In this document: positions 7,075 to 16,077 of the stretch, in pieces
How positions within the stretch are numbered: the stretch's first letter is position 1
Layout: the number at the start of each line of letters is the position of its first letter
Origin: Pseudomonas asplenii
GTDB lineage: Bacteria; Pseudomonadota; Gammaproteobacteria; Pseudomonadales; Pseudomonadaceae
NCBI RefSeq assembly: GCF_001293465.1
Contig: NZ_JSYZ01000001.1
Coordinates: forward strand, 1 to 46,564
Direction: 5' to 3'
DNA length: 46,564 nt
Translations under genes and position numbers: made by a program
Notes under the pieces: model-generated
Database searches by the model: none
Seen by the model: the letters and a program-made list of their open reading frames with translations, nothing else
Told to the model about the DNA's origin: nothing

Positions 7075-8214
7075 ATGCCTGTCACCTTCAGCGCCGCCAC
7101 CTTCAAGAAAAGCGCTCTGTTCATGAGCCTGCTGCTGGCCATGGGGCTGGACACGGCACAAGCCGGCACCACCCCGGCCGAGCTCGCGGCCAAGGCCGGG
7201 ATTCCCCATCCGGCGGTGATCGCCCACCGTGGCGCGTCCTTCGATGCCCCCGAATCCACCGCGGCCTCCTACACCCTGGCCCGCGACCTCGGCGCCGACT
7301 ACCTGGAAATGGACCTGCAGCGCAGCAAGGACGGAGTGATCTTCGCCCTGCATGACAACAACCTGTCGCGCACCACCGACGTCGCCAGCAAGTTCCCCGA
7401 ACGCAAGGACAGCCCGGCCAACGAGTTCACCTGGGCCGAGCTGCAAACCCTGGACGCCGGCAGCTGGTTCAACAAGGCCTACCCCGAGCGCGCGCGGCCG
7501 TCCTATGTCGGCCTGAAGATTCTCAGCCTCGACCAGATCATCGACATCGCCCAGGCCAACCCCAGGCATCGCCCCGGCCTGTACATCGAGACCAAGGAAC
7601 CCAAGCAGTTCCCCGGTATCGAGCATGACCTCAAGAACAAGCTGCAGGAACGTGGCCTGCTCGGCCCGGACAAGGTCCACTCCAAGGAGCAGCCACAGGT
7701 CGGCCAGGGCGCCGGCCGGGTGATCCTGCAGACCTTCGAGAAGAGCAGCCTGGAGTTGCTGCAGAAGGAAATGCCGAACACGCCGAAGATTCTCCTGCTG
7801 TGGGTCGGCGAAGGCAGCATCGAACCCAAGTCGAACGTCAGCTTCGCCGACTCCGGCGAGAAGACCAAGGCCGCCTACTACGCCAAGCAGGAACCGAAGG
7901 ACAAGGCCGAGTTCATCAAGTGGGTGGACTTCGCCAAGGCCAATGGCGCCATCGGCACCGGCCCGTCGGCCGAACTGACCCATGGCGGCGACCAGAGCTA
8001 CTCCGACCTGGTCAAACCGTGGATGAACCAGCTGACCCACGATAAAGGCCTGCTGGTTCACGTCTATACCGTCGACGAACCGGTGGACTTCAAGAAGGTC
8101 ATGGACGCCGGTGTCGATGGCATCTTCACCAACCGCGCCTCCGAACTGCTCAAGTACTTCAAGCGTGCCTCGCCGAAAACCGTGCCGCAAATCCTCGAGG
8201 CCAACGGTTACTGA
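7075..8214 (+). CDS. glpQ: Exported glycerophosphodiester phosphodiesterase
   Basis: Hydrolyses glycerophosphodiesters (deacylated phospholipids) to glycerol-3-phosphate and an alcohol in the periplasm or outside the cell. The 379-residue product starts with a clear signal peptide ending 'TAQA' near residue 30. The GDPD domain carries HRGAS (His51, Arg52), 'EMDLQ' metal ligands (Glu78, Asp80) and the acid-base His93 in 'LHDNNLSRTTD'; 'YIETKEP' and 'VYTVDEP' later complete the barrel. The ATG at 7075 is chosen because AAAGGAATT precedes it and the signal peptide starts there. Length fits GlpQ rather than the shorter cytosolic UgpQ. The products would feed phosphate and carbon scavenging. Confidence 0.92.
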   Translation: MPVTFSAATFKKSALFMSLLLAMGLDTAQAGTTPAELAAKAGIPHPAVIAHRGASFDAPESTAASYTLARDLGADYLEMDLQRSKDGVIFALHDNNLSRTTDVASKFPERKDSPANEFTWAELQTLDAGSWFNKAYPERARPSYVGLKILSLDQIIDIAQANPRHRPGLYIETKEPKQFPGIEHDLKNKLQERGLLGPDKVHSKEQPQVGQGAGRVILQTFEKSSLELLQKEMPNTPKILLLWVGEGSIEPKSNVSFADSGEKTKAAYYAKQEPKDKAEFIKWVDFAKANGAIGTGPSAELTHGGDQSYSDLVKPWMNQLTHDKGLLVHVYTVDEPVDFKKVMDAGVDGIFTNRASELLKYFKRASPKTVPQILEANGY

Positions 8215-8441
8215 GTGACGGGCCGCGAGTGGAACGGCGTCCTCTGGCTGGGGCGTGACTACGCCCTGATCCACGGTGAGCTGGGGCCACCGCGCCCCAT
8301 GCCCACTCCGCCCATCAGGTGATCCTGACGCCCGAGGCGCCGGTCACCGCCTGGTACTGTGGCGCCGCCTGCGCCTGGCGCTTGAAAGGCGCGCTCTACG
8401 CGCGATTGAACAAACGACGCAATCGTCAGTCAGCAAGAACA
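8215..8441 (+). pseudogene. Possible decayed coding remnant
   Basis: The stretch between glpQ and the PepSY gene has no intact gene, but translates in a coding-like way in two frames: 'WNGVLWLGRDYALIHGELG' from about 8230, then, one frame over, 'HQVILTPEAPVTAWYCGAAC' from about 8316 onward. Both keep the third-position GC bias of real genes. This fits a short gene broken by a frameshift or truncation, but I recognise no family. It could equally be chance openness in GC-rich DNA. Confidence 0.3.
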
Positions 8442-8442
8442 G

Positions 8443-8489
8443 GGGGTCAATTTAAGGGTGAATTAAGTTGCAACACTTAGGCTGACCCC
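8443..8489. repeat. Inverted repeat with GGGGTCA/TGACCCC ends
   Basis: GGGGTCA at 8443-8449 pairs with TGACCCC at 8483-8489 around an AT-rich centre containing GTTGCAAC and TTAAG/CTTA arms. It is markedly richer in AT than its surroundings. Ends of this form are common in Pseudomonas short mobile or palindromic units. It stops 30 bp before the PepSY gene start. Confidence 0.45.
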
Positions 8490-8519
8490 ACTGAAATCAT
8501 CCAGACAAGGAATCCCCCG

Positions 8520-8828
8520 ATGAAAGCCCTCTCGACCCTGCTGACCGCCTCCGCCCTGACTCTCGTTGCCGGCTTCGCTTCGGCCGATGTCCGTCCGGAC
8601 CACATTCCCGGGCTGCTGAAATCCGGTGCGATCGCCGACTTCGACAAGCTCAACCAGGCCGCCCTGGCCAAGTACCCAGGCGCGACCATCACCGACACCG
8701 AACTGGACCATGGCACCAGTGGTGGCTATGTCTATGAAGTCGAACTCAAGGCCGCCGACGGCGTGAAGTGGGAAGTCAAACTCGACGCCAAGAGCGCCGC
8801 CGTCCTGCAGGAGAAGCGCGACAGCTGA
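8520..8828 (+). CDS. PepSY-domain periplasmic protein
   Basis: A 102-residue exported protein. The first 21 residues are a signal peptide ending 'GFASA'. The remainder is one PepSY unit: 'IADFDKLNQAALAKYPGATI', then 'TELDHGTSGGYVYEVELKA' and 'WEVKLDAKSAAVLQEKRD'. PepSY modules inhibit proteases or bind metals or ligands in the periplasm; small single-domain versions are often under two-component control. No sensor kinase is adjacent here. The AAGGAATCCCCCG stretch before the ATG contains the ribosome site. A strong terminator follows. Confidence 0.88.
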   Translation: MKALSTLLTASALTLVAGFASADVRPDHIPGLLKSGAIADFDKLNQAALAKYPGATITDTELDHGTSGGYVYEVELKAADGVKWEVKLDAKSAAVLQEKRDS

Positions 8829-8846
8829 TCGTCCGCCCCGTGAATC

Positions 8847-8889
8847 ACAAGCCGCGCGTTCCACCCGGAACGTGCGGCTTGTTCGTTTT
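8847..8889 (+). terminator. Intrinsic terminator of the PepSY gene
   Basis: ACAAGCCGCGCGTTCC (8847-8862) pairs with GGAACGTGCGGCTTGT (8867-8882) over a four-base ACCC loop with one mismatch. A GTTTT run follows at 8885-8889. It may also serve the convergent FlxA-like gene. Confidence 0.8.
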
Positions 8890-8926
8890 CATCCTCCCAT
8901 AACCCCGGGAGATGCTGTCCAAGCAC

Positions 8927-9370
8927 TCAGGCGGTCGTGTTGACGGTACCGCCCGACGTACTGCTGCCGGACTCCTGGAGCGCCTGGGTCAAGGCCGCGG
9001 TGACGGTCTGGATCGAGGCGGAAATCGTCGCGACCTGAGCCGAAGCGGTGGCCACGGCAGTCGCCTTGGCTTCGTCGCTGTCGTTGCTGGCCTGGGCCTT
9101 CTGCAATTGCTGCTCCTGTTCCTGCAACTGCTTCTGCAACTCGGCCAGTTGCTTGCGCAGCGCCTTGACGGTATCGGACTCCGAACTGGAGCTGTCGCCG
9201 CTGCCCGCCGCGCCACCGCCTGCGGCCGCCTGGGTCCCAGCGGTCTTGGTGGTGTCCGTGGTGCTGGCCGCGACAGTACCGGTCGTCGTGCTGTCGTCGC
9301 TGCTGGCTGCCTGGGTGGCGGTACGGGTGGACAGGCTTGGGGTGATGGTGACCGAGGTGATGCTGACCAT
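8927..9370 (-). CDS. FlxA-like protein
   Basis: A 147-residue Ser/Thr/Ala-rich protein. A low-complexity N-terminal half (about 1-65) is followed by a charged coiled coil 'VKALRKQLAELQKQLQEQEQ' (about 68-92) and an Ala/Thr-rich tail. This matches the FlxA-like family, of unknown biochemical role; E. coli flxA belongs to the flagellar sigma-28 regulon. The ATG at 9370 is preferred because the family begins 'MVSIT..'; an upstream ATG at 9406 lacks a ribosome site and lies next to the promoter. A good FliA-type promoter lies 33-59 bp upstream, which supports membership in the motility regulon. Next upstream is a chemoreceptor gene on the same strand. Confidence 0.75.
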   Translation of the reverse strand: MVSITSVTITPSLSTRTATQAASSDDSTTTGTVAASTTDTTKTAGTQAAAGGGAAGSGDSSSSESDTVKALRKQLAELQKQLQEQEQQLQKAQASNDSDEAKATAVATASAQVATISASIQTVTAALTQALQESGSSTSGGTVNTTA

Positions 9371-9402
9371 GGGAAATACCCTATCGAGGTGGTGATACCC
9401 CA

Positions 9403-9429
9403 TCATCGACAGAAGATTGGCCGGTTTGA
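9403..9429 (-). promoter_or_regulatory. Probable sigma-28 (FliA) promoter of the FlxA-like gene
   Basis: Read leftward: TCAA (9429-9426), exactly 15 bases, then GTCGATGA (9410-9403). The sigma-28 consensus is TAAA/TCAA-N15-GCCGATAA. The -10 element matches six of eight positions and the spacing is exact. The start codon lies 33 bases downstream. Confidence 0.6.
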
Positions 9430-9490
9430 GACCTATCCTGTATCCCGTTGGTCAGCATCCCGATACACAACCGCGACGCCAGGATAAGGC

Positions 9491-11113
9491 TCAGGCCCCG
9501 AGCCTGGCCGTGACTTCGTTCAATTGCCCCGAAAGACCGTGCAGGTTGGTGCTGGCCGCCTCGGTGCGCTTGACGTTGTCCAGGTTGGTGCTGGCAATCG
9601 CGGTGATCTCGGTGAGGTTGCGGGAAATATCCTCGGCCACCGACGTCTGTTCCTCGGCGGCCGTGGCAATCTGCCGGTTCATGTCACGGATAGCCTCGAC
9701 GGCCGCGGTGATGCGCTCGAGCATCGCGCCGGCCTCGGTCACCTGCTCCACGCTTTCGTCGCTGCGGGCCTGGCCGCCCTCGATGGCCTGGGCCGCGTCC
9801 ACCGCCCCGGTCTGCACCGACTGGATGATCTGGTTGATTTCCAGAATCGACGCGGCCGTGCGTTGGGCCAGGCTGCGAACTTCATCGGCCACCACCGCGA
9901 AACCACGTCCGGCCTCGCCGGCCCGTGCCGCTTCGATGGCCGCGTTGAGCGCCAGCAGGTTGGTCTGCTCGGCGATCCCGCGGATCACTTCAAGCACCTT
10001 GCCGATCCGCCCGCTGTCGCTTTCCAGCTGGCGAATGACCGTAGCGGTCGTGGAGATTTCCGTGCGCATGCGGGTGATGGTCTGGATGGTCGACCGCATC
10101 ACCAGTTCGCCCTGCTGGGCCGAGCGGTCGGCTTCGTCGGCGGCGCCGGCCGCAGCGGCGGCGTGCCGGGCGACTTCCTGGGCCGTGGCGGACATCTCGG
10201 TCATCGCCGTCGCCACCTGGTCGGTCCGTTCGAACTGCTCATGGGTACCCGTAGCCATCAGGCCGGCAATCGCGTTCAGTTCGCCACTGGCACTGTCCAG
10301 GTTGGCGGTGCTGAGCTTGAGGCGATTGAACGTATCGGCGAGAAAGTCCCGCAGGGTATTGGCGGCAACGGCCAGACGCCCCAGCTCATCCTGGCGGTCG
10401 GCGGCCACGCGCTCGGCGAACTGGCCATGGCTCAGTTGCGCCACATAGTCGATCAGGCGGCGAATCGGTTCGACCAGGTTGCGATTGACCAGCCACAGGC
10501 TCAGCAGCGCGATCAGCAGACCCGACACCAGCATCACCACGATACCGCTCCAGACCGTGCGCCCGGCGGCCTCGCTGATGGCGGCCGACTGTGCATCGCC
10601 GGCCTTGCGCAACTGGCTGACCAGCACGCTCATCTGCTCGCTGGTGGCACGGTCCACGCCCTTGACCGCCTGATCGCCGGCACTCGGATCGGCGCCACTG
10701 GCAACGTAGGCATCACGGCCCTTCTGGTAGGCGACACCGAGCTGGCGGTGCTCCTCGCGCAGCCTTTCGACCTGGGCCTTCAGGCTGCTGTCGATAGCCG
10801 GCTGCGCCGCCAGGCGGCCGAGAATCTCCTGCACATCACGCTGGCGATCCTCGAACTGGCGCCAGTACTGGTTCAGGTCCTGGGATTGCTTGCCGCGTAA
10901 CAGGACGTTCTTCCATTCCTGCACCTGCTCCTTGAACCGCAGGTTGGCCTCGTCCACCAGTTGCGACGCGAGCAACGGCCCCCCGATCAGCTCCCGATAG
11001 TCGCGTATGCCGTTGGACAGGAAGTGGAAGCAGGTCAGTGCGATCAACAGCATCGCCAACAGGCTGCCGCTCAGTAGCGCGAGAATCTGGGCTCTCAAGG
11101 ATTTCTGCAACAT
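9491..11113 (-). CDS. Methyl-accepting chemotaxis protein
   Basis: Transmembrane chemoreceptor of 540 residues. TM1 is about residues 10-30, a helical periplasmic ligand region about 31-180, TM2 about 187-210 ('[20 protein letters not shown]'), then a HAMP domain ending near 265. The MCP signalling domain contains the conserved tip '[20 protein letters not shown]'. The periplasmic part is a small helical bundle of about 150 residues; its ligand is not predictable. There is no C-terminal CheR-docking pentapeptide. The ATG at 11113 is chosen because it starts right before TM1 ('[14 protein letters not shown]'); an ATG 30 bases upstream is possible. The FlxA-like gene follows after 120 bp. Confidence 0.92.
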   Translation of the reverse strand: MLQKSLRAQILALLSGSLLAMLLIALTCFHFLSNGIRDYRELIGGPLLASQLVDEANLRFKEQVQEWKNVLLRGKQSQDLNQYWRQFEDRQRDVQEILGRLAAQPAIDSSLKAQVERLREEHRQLGVAYQKGRDAYVASGADPSAGDQAVKGVDRATSEQMSVLVSQLRKAGDAQSAAISEAAGRTVWSGIVVMLVSGLLIALLSLWLVNRNLVEPIRRLIDYVAQLSHGQFAERVAADRQDELGRLAVAANTLRDFLADTFNRLKLSTANLDSASGELNAIAGLMATGTHEQFERTDQVATAMTEMSATAQEVARHAAAAAGAADEADRSAQQGELVMRSTIQTITRMRTEISTTATVIRQLESDSGRIGKVLEVIRGIAEQTNLLALNAAIEAARAGEAGRGFAVVADEVRSLAQRTAASILEINQIIQSVQTGAVDAAQAIEGGQARSDESVEQVTEAGAMLERITAAVEAIRDMNRQIATAAEEQTSVAEDISRNLTEITAIASTNLDNVKRTEAASTNLHGLSGQLNEVTARLGA

Positions 11114-11139
11114 CGTGGGTATCTCTGGACAGGGATTGG

Positions 11140-11158
11140 GCACTCCGATCAGGAGTGC
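11140..11158. promoter_or_regulatory. Inverted repeat upstream of the chemoreceptor gene
   Basis: GCACTCC, five bases, GGAGTGC: a perfect 7-bp repeat whose centre GATCA is itself nearly symmetric. It lies 27 bp before the chemoreceptor ATG, within the likely 5' leader. It could be an operator or an mRNA hairpin that partly shields the start. I saw no FliA-type promoter for this gene. The remainder of 11159-11389, between two divergent genes, holds nothing else I can name. Confidence 0.4.
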
Positions 11159-11389
11159 GAACAGTCAAAACATCCCTGTCAGCGACATCGTGGCTTGTGG
11201 CCCAAAACGCCGCAGCCTACACCTTCGCCATCGGCGCACCGGCACGGCGCTTGAGTCGAGCCGACCACCGGTCATGGGCCGCGATTGTGCACGTCAATCC
11301 GTAACAAAAATGTCAAAACGCCCTGAGATGATGCGGCTCAAGCGAACCTGTAAAAAAATGTTTCGGGCGCTTCATTTCAGCGAGCCTCC

Positions 11390-12412
11390 ATGAACCACAG
11401 CCTTGACCAAAGTCACCGCGATCCGGACCTGTTCGGCCTGCTTTACGGTTTTCGCTTTCGCGCCGGCGAGCGCGGCGAGGAAATCGACTCCGCCACCGCC
11501 CTGCGCTACCTGCAGAACCCCGAGGACGACGAAGCGTTTCTCTGGCTGCACCTGAACCTCGCCCACGCGGCCTGCGAACGCTGGATGACCACCCATCTGT
11601 CGCTGCCCGACGAATTCTTCGAAGCCCTGCACGAAGGCTCACGCTCGACCCGCATCGAACATGTCGACAACGCCCTGCTGGCGGTGGTCAACGACGTGGT
11701 GTTCAACCTTGGCAGCATGACCTCCTCGGATGTCTCGACACTCTGGGTCTGCGCACGCAGCAAGCTGCTGATCAGCGCCCGCCTGCAGCCCCTGCACTCG
11801 GTCGACAAGCTGCGCTCCTCGGTCAAGGCCGGCGAACACTTCCGTTCGCCGCTGGAACTGCTGGTGCACCTGCTGCGCGACCAGGGTGAAGTGCTGACCC
11901 AGATCGTGCGCAAGACCACCCTCAGCGTCGACCAGATCGAGGACCAGTTGCTCGCCCAGCGCCTGACCATCAACCGCGCGGAGCTGGGTGCCATGCGCCG
12001 GGTGCTGGTGCGCCTGCAACGGCTGCTGGCCCTTGAGCCGGGCTCGCTGCTGCGGCTGCTCAACCGCCCGCCACAGTGGCTGCAGAAGGAGGACGTCAAG
12101 GAACTGCGCAAGTCCACCGAGGAGTTTTCGCTGATCCTCAGCGACCTCGAGGCCCTGGGCGAGCGGATCAAGTTGCTGCAGGAAGAGATCGCCGCCACCG
12201 TCAACGAACAGACCAACCGCAGCCTGTTCACTCTGACGGTGGTCACGGTGCTGGCGCTGCCGATCAACATCATCGCCGGTTTCTTCGGCATGAACGTCGG
12301 TGGCATCCCGCTGGCCGGCGACCCGGAAGGGTTCTGGATTCTGGTGGCGCTGGTGGCGACCTTCACCCTGCTGGCCGGACGCTGGGCGTTTCGCAAGCGC
12401 CAGGATTACTGA
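11390..12412 (+). CDS. zntB: CorA-family zinc transporter ZntB
   Basis: Inner-membrane divalent-cation transporter, probably for zinc. The protein of 340 residues has a large cytoplasmic N-terminal funnel domain ('PDLFGLLYGFRF' start, then a long helix region around 150-270). Two C-terminal membrane helices follow, with the signature G-M-N in 'FFGMNVGGIP' between them. The short, positively charged tail 'RWAFRKRQDY' is family-typical. ZntB members of this length mediate zinc transport, whereas CorA proper carries magnesium; specificity is inferred. Stand-alone gene; its start has GCGAGCCTCC upstream with no strong Shine-Dalgarno. Confidence 0.85.
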   Translation: MNHSLDQSHRDPDLFGLLYGFRFRAGERGEEIDSATALRYLQNPEDDEAFLWLHLNLAHAACERWMTTHLSLPDEFFEALHEGSRSTRIEHVDNALLAVVNDVVFNLGSMTSSDVSTLWVCARSKLLISARLQPLHSVDKLRSSVKAGEHFRSPLELLVHLLRDQGEVLTQIVRKTTLSVDQIEDQLLAQRLTINRAELGAMRRVLVRLQRLLALEPGSLLRLLNRPPQWLQKEDVKELRKSTEEFSLILSDLEALGERIKLLQEEIAATVNEQTNRSLFTLTVVTVLALPINIIAGFFGMNVGGIPLAGDPEGFWILVALVATFTLLAGRWAFRKRQDY

Positions 12413-12563
12413 GCCCCCGGGTTCAGTGTGTACCCGCTCATCCTGGCGGCAGCCTGTCAGACCATCGGCCCGGTAAAATCCACGGATACTGATCTGTGGC
12501 AGCCTCTCTGTAACATTTAGCAATGATCATGACTGATACCCGTTCCCAAACAGGATTTCAGGC

Positions 12564-14171
12564 ATGGCTACCCCTTCATTGACTGCTGCCTCCGCCAGCG
12601 ACGGCAGGCCGCAGCTGGAAAGCAAACCCCACGTCTTCACCGCCGTCCTCTTCTTCGCGCTGCTGGCCGTCGGCCTGTTGTTCACCGCCTACAGCCTCGT
12701 GCATGACATGCACGAACTCGGCACGGTGGTGACCACCTGGACGCCCTTCCTGCTGCTCGGCGTCGCCCTGCTGATCGCCCTGGGCTTCGAATTCGTCAAC
12801 GGGTTCCACGACACCGCCAACGCCGTGGCCACCGTGATCTACACCCACTCGCTGCCGCCGCACTTCGCCGTGGTCTGGTCCGGCTGCTTCAACTTCCTCG
12901 GCGTGCTGCTGTCCAGCGGTGCGGTGGCCTTCGGCATCATTGCCCTGCTGCCGGTGGAACTGATCCTGCAAGTGGGTTCGTCCTCCGGCTTCGCGATGAT
13001 CTTCGCCCTGCTGATCGCCGCCATCCTGTGGAACCTCGGTACCTGGTGGCTGGGCCTGCCGGCCTCGTCGTCCCATACCCTGATCGGCTCGATCATCGGC
13101 GTCGGCGTGGCCAACGCCCTGATGCACGGCCGCGACGGCACCAGCGGCGTGGACTGGAGCCAGGTGACCAAGATCGGCTACGCACTGCTGTTCTCCCCGC
13201 TCATCGGTTTCGCCCTGGCCGCCCTGCTGCTGGTGGCGCTGCGCCTGTTCGTGAAAAACCGCGCGCTGTACAAGGCGCCCAAGGGCAACGAGCCACCACC
13301 GTGGTGGATCCGTGGCCTGCTGATCCTGACCTGCACCGGCGTGTCCTTTGCCCATGGTTCCAACGACGGGCAGAAAGGCATGGGCCTGATCATGCTGATC
13401 CTGGTCGGTACCCTGCCGATGGCCTACGCGCTGAACCGCACCATGCCGGCCGAACAGGCCCTGCAGTTCGCCGCCGTGGCCGAAGTGACCCAGGCCGCCC
13501 TGGTCAAGGCCGTCCCGCAACCCGCCCCGGCCGATCCGCGTCCGGTGCTCACCGAATACATCCGCACCCAACAGGTAAAGCCGGACCTGGTGCCGGCCCT
13601 GGCCGCCCTGACCGGCCGGATCGGTGAGGAGGTGAAAGGCTATGGCTCACTGGCCAAGGTACCCGCCGAGGCCATGGGCAACGTGCGCAACGACATGTAC
13701 CTGAGTTCCGAAGCCATTCGCCTGATGGACAAGAACAAGGTCGGCAACTTCGACGCCGACACCCAGGGCAAGCTGCAACTGTTCAAGCAACAGATCGACG
13801 GCGCCACCCGCTTCATCCCGTTGTGGGTGAAGATCGCCGTGGCCATCGCCCTGGGCCTCGGCACCCTGGTCGGCTGGAAGCGGATCGTGGTCACCGTCGG
13901 CGAGAAGATCGGCAAGAGCCACCTGACCTACGCCCAGGGCGCCTCGGCGGAAATGGTCGCGATGCTGACCATCGGCGCGGCGGACATGTACGGCCTGCCG
14001 GTATCGACCACCCATGTGCTGTCCTCGGGGGTGGCCGGGACCATGGTCGCCAATGGCGGCGGCCTGCAGATGAAGACCATCCGCAACCTGGCGATGGCCT
14101 GGGTGCTGACCCTGCCGGCGGCGATCCTGCTGTCGGGCAGCCTGTACTGGCTGTTCACCCAGCTGTTCTGA
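12564..14171 (+). CDS. pitA: Low-affinity inorganic phosphate transporter (Pit family)
   Basis: Proton- or metal-phosphate symporter in the inner membrane, 535 residues. Both PHO4 signature repeats are visible: 'GFEFVNGFHDTANAVATVIY' at about 74-93 and a second one near 460-490 ('SAEMVAMLTIGAADMYGLPV', 'STTHVLSSGVAGTM'). A third block 'SFAHGSNDGQKGMG' is the other conserved half-site. An extra soluble loop of about 110 residues (about 295-405) separates the halves, as in other Pseudomonas Pit proteins. It is followed by a strong terminator. No regulator is adjacent. Confidence 0.9.
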   Translation: MATPSLTAASASDGRPQLESKPHVFTAVLFFALLAVGLLFTAYSLVHDMHELGTVVTTWTPFLLLGVALLIALGFEFVNGFHDTANAVATVIYTHSLPPHFAVVWSGCFNFLGVLLSSGAVAFGIIALLPVELILQVGSSSGFAMIFALLIAAILWNLGTWWLGLPASSSHTLIGSIIGVGVANALMHGRDGTSGVDWSQVTKIGYALLFSPLIGFALAALLLVALRLFVKNRALYKAPKGNEPPPWWIRGLLILTCTGVSFAHGSNDGQKGMGLIMLILVGTLPMAYALNRTMPAEQALQFAAVAEVTQAALVKAVPQPAPADPRPVLTEYIRTQQVKPDLVPALAALTGRIGEEVKGYGSLAKVPAEAMGNVRNDMYLSSEAIRLMDKNKVGNFDADTQGKLQLFKQQIDGATRFIPLWVKIAVAIALGLGTLVGWKRIVVTVGEKIGKSHLTYAQGASAEMVAMLTIGAADMYGLPVSTTHVLSSGVAGTMVANGGGLQMKTIRNLAMAWVLTLPAAILLSGSLYWLFTQLF

Positions 14172-14194
14172 ACCCGCCTTCAGGCTCCACCCGC

Positions 14195-14222
14195 AGACCC
14201 CACCCTCAAGGTGGGGTTTGTC
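14195..14222. terminator. Terminator between pitA and the convergent LysR gene
   Basis: GACCCCACC, CTCA loop, AGGTGGGGTTT: a GC-rich stem with T residues on the right side. It closes the Pit transcript and lies over the 3' end of the LysR gene coming from the other side. Confidence 0.75.
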
Positions 14223-15129
14223 GTTTCACGCCCTCACAGGCGTCATGCAGTACCTGCACCAGCCAGTCCATGAACACCCGCACCCGCCGTGGCAGGTGCC
14301 GTTGCCCGGCATACAGCAGCGACACGTCCAGCGGCGCCGGCCGAAACCCGGGCAATACCTCGATCAGGTCGCCGCGTTCCAGGTGCCGGGCCATCCCCAG
14401 CAACGGCGCCTGGATCAGCCCCAGGCCGCCGAGGCAGGCGCCTTCGTAACAGTCGATACCGTTGACCGTGACGCTGCCGGCCATGGGGACCTGGATCAGC
14501 TTGCCATCGTGCAGGTACTCGAAGCCCGAAGACCGCGAGCCCAGCACGCCGACATAGTGGATCAGCCGATGGCCGACGAGATCTTCCGGGCTCGACGGCA
14601 TGCCATGCCGTTGCAGATAGGCGGGGCTGGCGCAATTGACCACCGGCAGCGAACTCACAGGCCGCGCCACCACCGTCTGATCCGGTTGCGCACCGACCCG
14701 CAGCACGCAGTCGAAGCCTTCGCTGAGCAGATCGACCCGGCGATCGGTGCTGCTGATCTCCAGTTCGATCCGCGGATGCCGGGCCATGAACTCCGGCAGA
14801 CGCGGCATCACAACCCGTCGCGCCATGGCACTGGGCATGTCGAAGCGGATACGCCCGCCGAGCAGGCTCGCATCCTGGCGGAACAGCCCCTCCAGCTCAT
14901 CCACCTGGGACAGCAGTTCCTTGCTGCGTTCGTACAGCACCAGGCCGTCCTGGGTCGCCTGGACCTTGCGCGTGGTGCGCTGCAACAGGCGCGTGCCCAG
15001 CAGGTCCTCAAGGGTTTGGACATGCTCGGAAACACTCGACCTGGGCAACCCCAGGCTCTCGCTGGCCTGGGTAAAGCTCGACAGCTCGGTGACGCGGATG
15101 AAGGTGCGCAGCAACTCCAGCTTGTTCAT
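14206..15129 (-). CDS. LysR-family regulator (module 1)
   Basis: A 307-residue LysR regulator with an N-terminal winged HTH ('SFTQASESLGLPRSSVSEHV', about 17-36) and a C-terminal substrate-binding effector domain from about residue 88. 'ERGDLIEVLPGF' near the end is typical of the group that controls adjacent oxidoreductases. It is divergent from the SDR gene at 15252, with a 122-bp shared promoter region, so that gene is its likely target. The effector is unknown. Confidence 0.9.
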   Translation of the reverse strand: MNKLELLRTFIRVTELSSFTQASESLGLPRSSVSEHVQTLEDLLGTRLLQRTTRKVQATQDGLVLYERSKELLSQVDELEGLFRQDASLLGGRIRFDMPSAMARRVVMPRLPEFMARHPRIELEISSTDRRVDLLSEGFDCVLRVGAQPDQTVVARPVSSLPVVNCASPAYLQRHGMPSSPEDLVGHRLIHYVGVLGSRSSGFEYLHDGKLIQVPMAGSVTVNGIDCYEGACLGGLGLIQAPLLGMARHLERGDLIEVLPGFRPAPLDVSLLYAGQRHLPRRVRVFMDWLVQVLHDACEGVKRQTPP

Positions 15130-15251
15130 GGCAGGGCGACTCCGATTGTTCGGACAGAGCGATCAGTGTTTCCGTTTTCCCTCAGTTTATCGCCTGCCAG
15201 ACGGACAAATAAACTTTCTCCAACACTCACCCATCACCCGAGGAATACGAC

Positions 15252-16010
15252 ATGACTCGCAAGATCGCACTGATCACCGGCGCCAGCCGCGGCCTGGGCA
15301 GGAATACCGCGCTGCAACTCGCCGCCCGCGGCGTGGACATCATCGGCACCTACCACAGCCGGGCGGACGAGGCCCAGGCCGTGGCGGCCGAGGTCGAACG
15401 GCTCGGCGCACGCGCCGCCATGCTGCAGCTGGATGTCGGTGTCGTCGCCGGCTTCAGGACCTTCGCCGAACGCGTGGCCGCGGTACTCGAAGGCACCTTC
15501 GCCCAGCCGCGTTTCGATTTCCTGGTGAACAATGCCGGCGTCGGCCTGCACGGACTGTTCGTCGACGTCCAGGAAGAGCAGTTCGACCAGTTGTTGAATG
15601 TCCACTTCAAGGGCCCGTTCTTCCTGACCCAGCGACTGCTGCCGCTGATGGCCGATGGTGGGCGCATCATCAACATCTCCAGCGGCCTGGCCCGCTTCAG
15701 CCTGCCGGGTTATGGCACCTACGCGGCGATGAAGGGCGCGATGGAGGTGCTGACCCGCTACCAGGCCAAGGAACTCGGTGCCCGGGGCATCAGCGTGAAC
15801 TCGCTGGCCCCCGGCGCCATCGAGACCGATTTCGGCGGTGGTTCGGTGCGTGACAACCCGCAACTGAATGCCTTCGTCGCCAGCGTCACCGCACTCGGCC
15901 GGGCCGGCCTGCCGGAGGATATCGGCGGGGCGATCGCGCTGCTGCTGGGGGACGGTGGGCAGTGGATCAATGGGCAGCGGATCGAGGCTTCGGGCGGGAT
16001 GTTCCTGTAG
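15252..16010 (+). CDS. Short-chain dehydrogenase/reductase
   Basis: Classical SDR oxidoreductase of 252 residues. The cofactor motif TGxxxGxG appears as TGASRGLG near residues 9-16, NNAG near 95, the catalytic Ser in 'IINISSG', and YxxxK as 'YAAMK'. Thr-Tyr-His after the second strand ('GTYHS') rather than an acidic residue hints at NADP(H) preference. The C-terminal 'GQRIEASGGMFL' is usual for the FabG/gluconate-5-dehydrogenase-like group. Its substrate is unknown. It is divergent from the LysR gene at 14206 and probably controlled by it. A REP palindrome follows. Confidence 0.88.
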   Translation: MTRKIALITGASRGLGRNTALQLAARGVDIIGTYHSRADEAQAVAAEVERLGARAAMLQLDVGVVAGFRTFAERVAAVLEGTFAQPRFDFLVNNAGVGLHGLFVDVQEEQFDQLLNVHFKGPFFLTQRLLPLMADGGRIINISSGLARFSLPGYGTYAAMKGAMEVLTRYQAKELGARGISVNSLAPGAIETDFGGGSVRDNPQLNAFVASVTALGRAGLPEDIGGAIALLLGDGGQWINGQRIEASGGMFL

Positions 16011-16029
16011 GTTCTGCATGGGGCCGGCA

Positions 16030-16061
16030 GGCCCCTTCGCGGGCAAGCCCGCGAAGGGGCC
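16030..16061. repeat. REP-type palindrome / bidirectional terminator
   Basis: GGCCCCTTCGCGGGC, AA, GCCCGCGAAGGGGCC: a perfect 15-bp inverted repeat between two convergent genes. The 'CCTTCGCGGGC' core is the commonest intergenic repeat of fluorescent pseudomonads. It can act as a transcription stop or mRNA stabiliser for both genes. Confidence 0.8.
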
Positions 16062-16077
16062 CTCGGAACGACTCCTG

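Noticed and set aside
7033..7075. TTG start for glpQ
   Set aside because: The ATG at 7075 has a better ribosome site and begins the signal peptide directly.
12576..13571. 331-codon minus-strand frame opposite the Pit transporter
   Set aside because: Repetitive Gln/Gly/His-rich text without motifs; the Pit gene explains the region.
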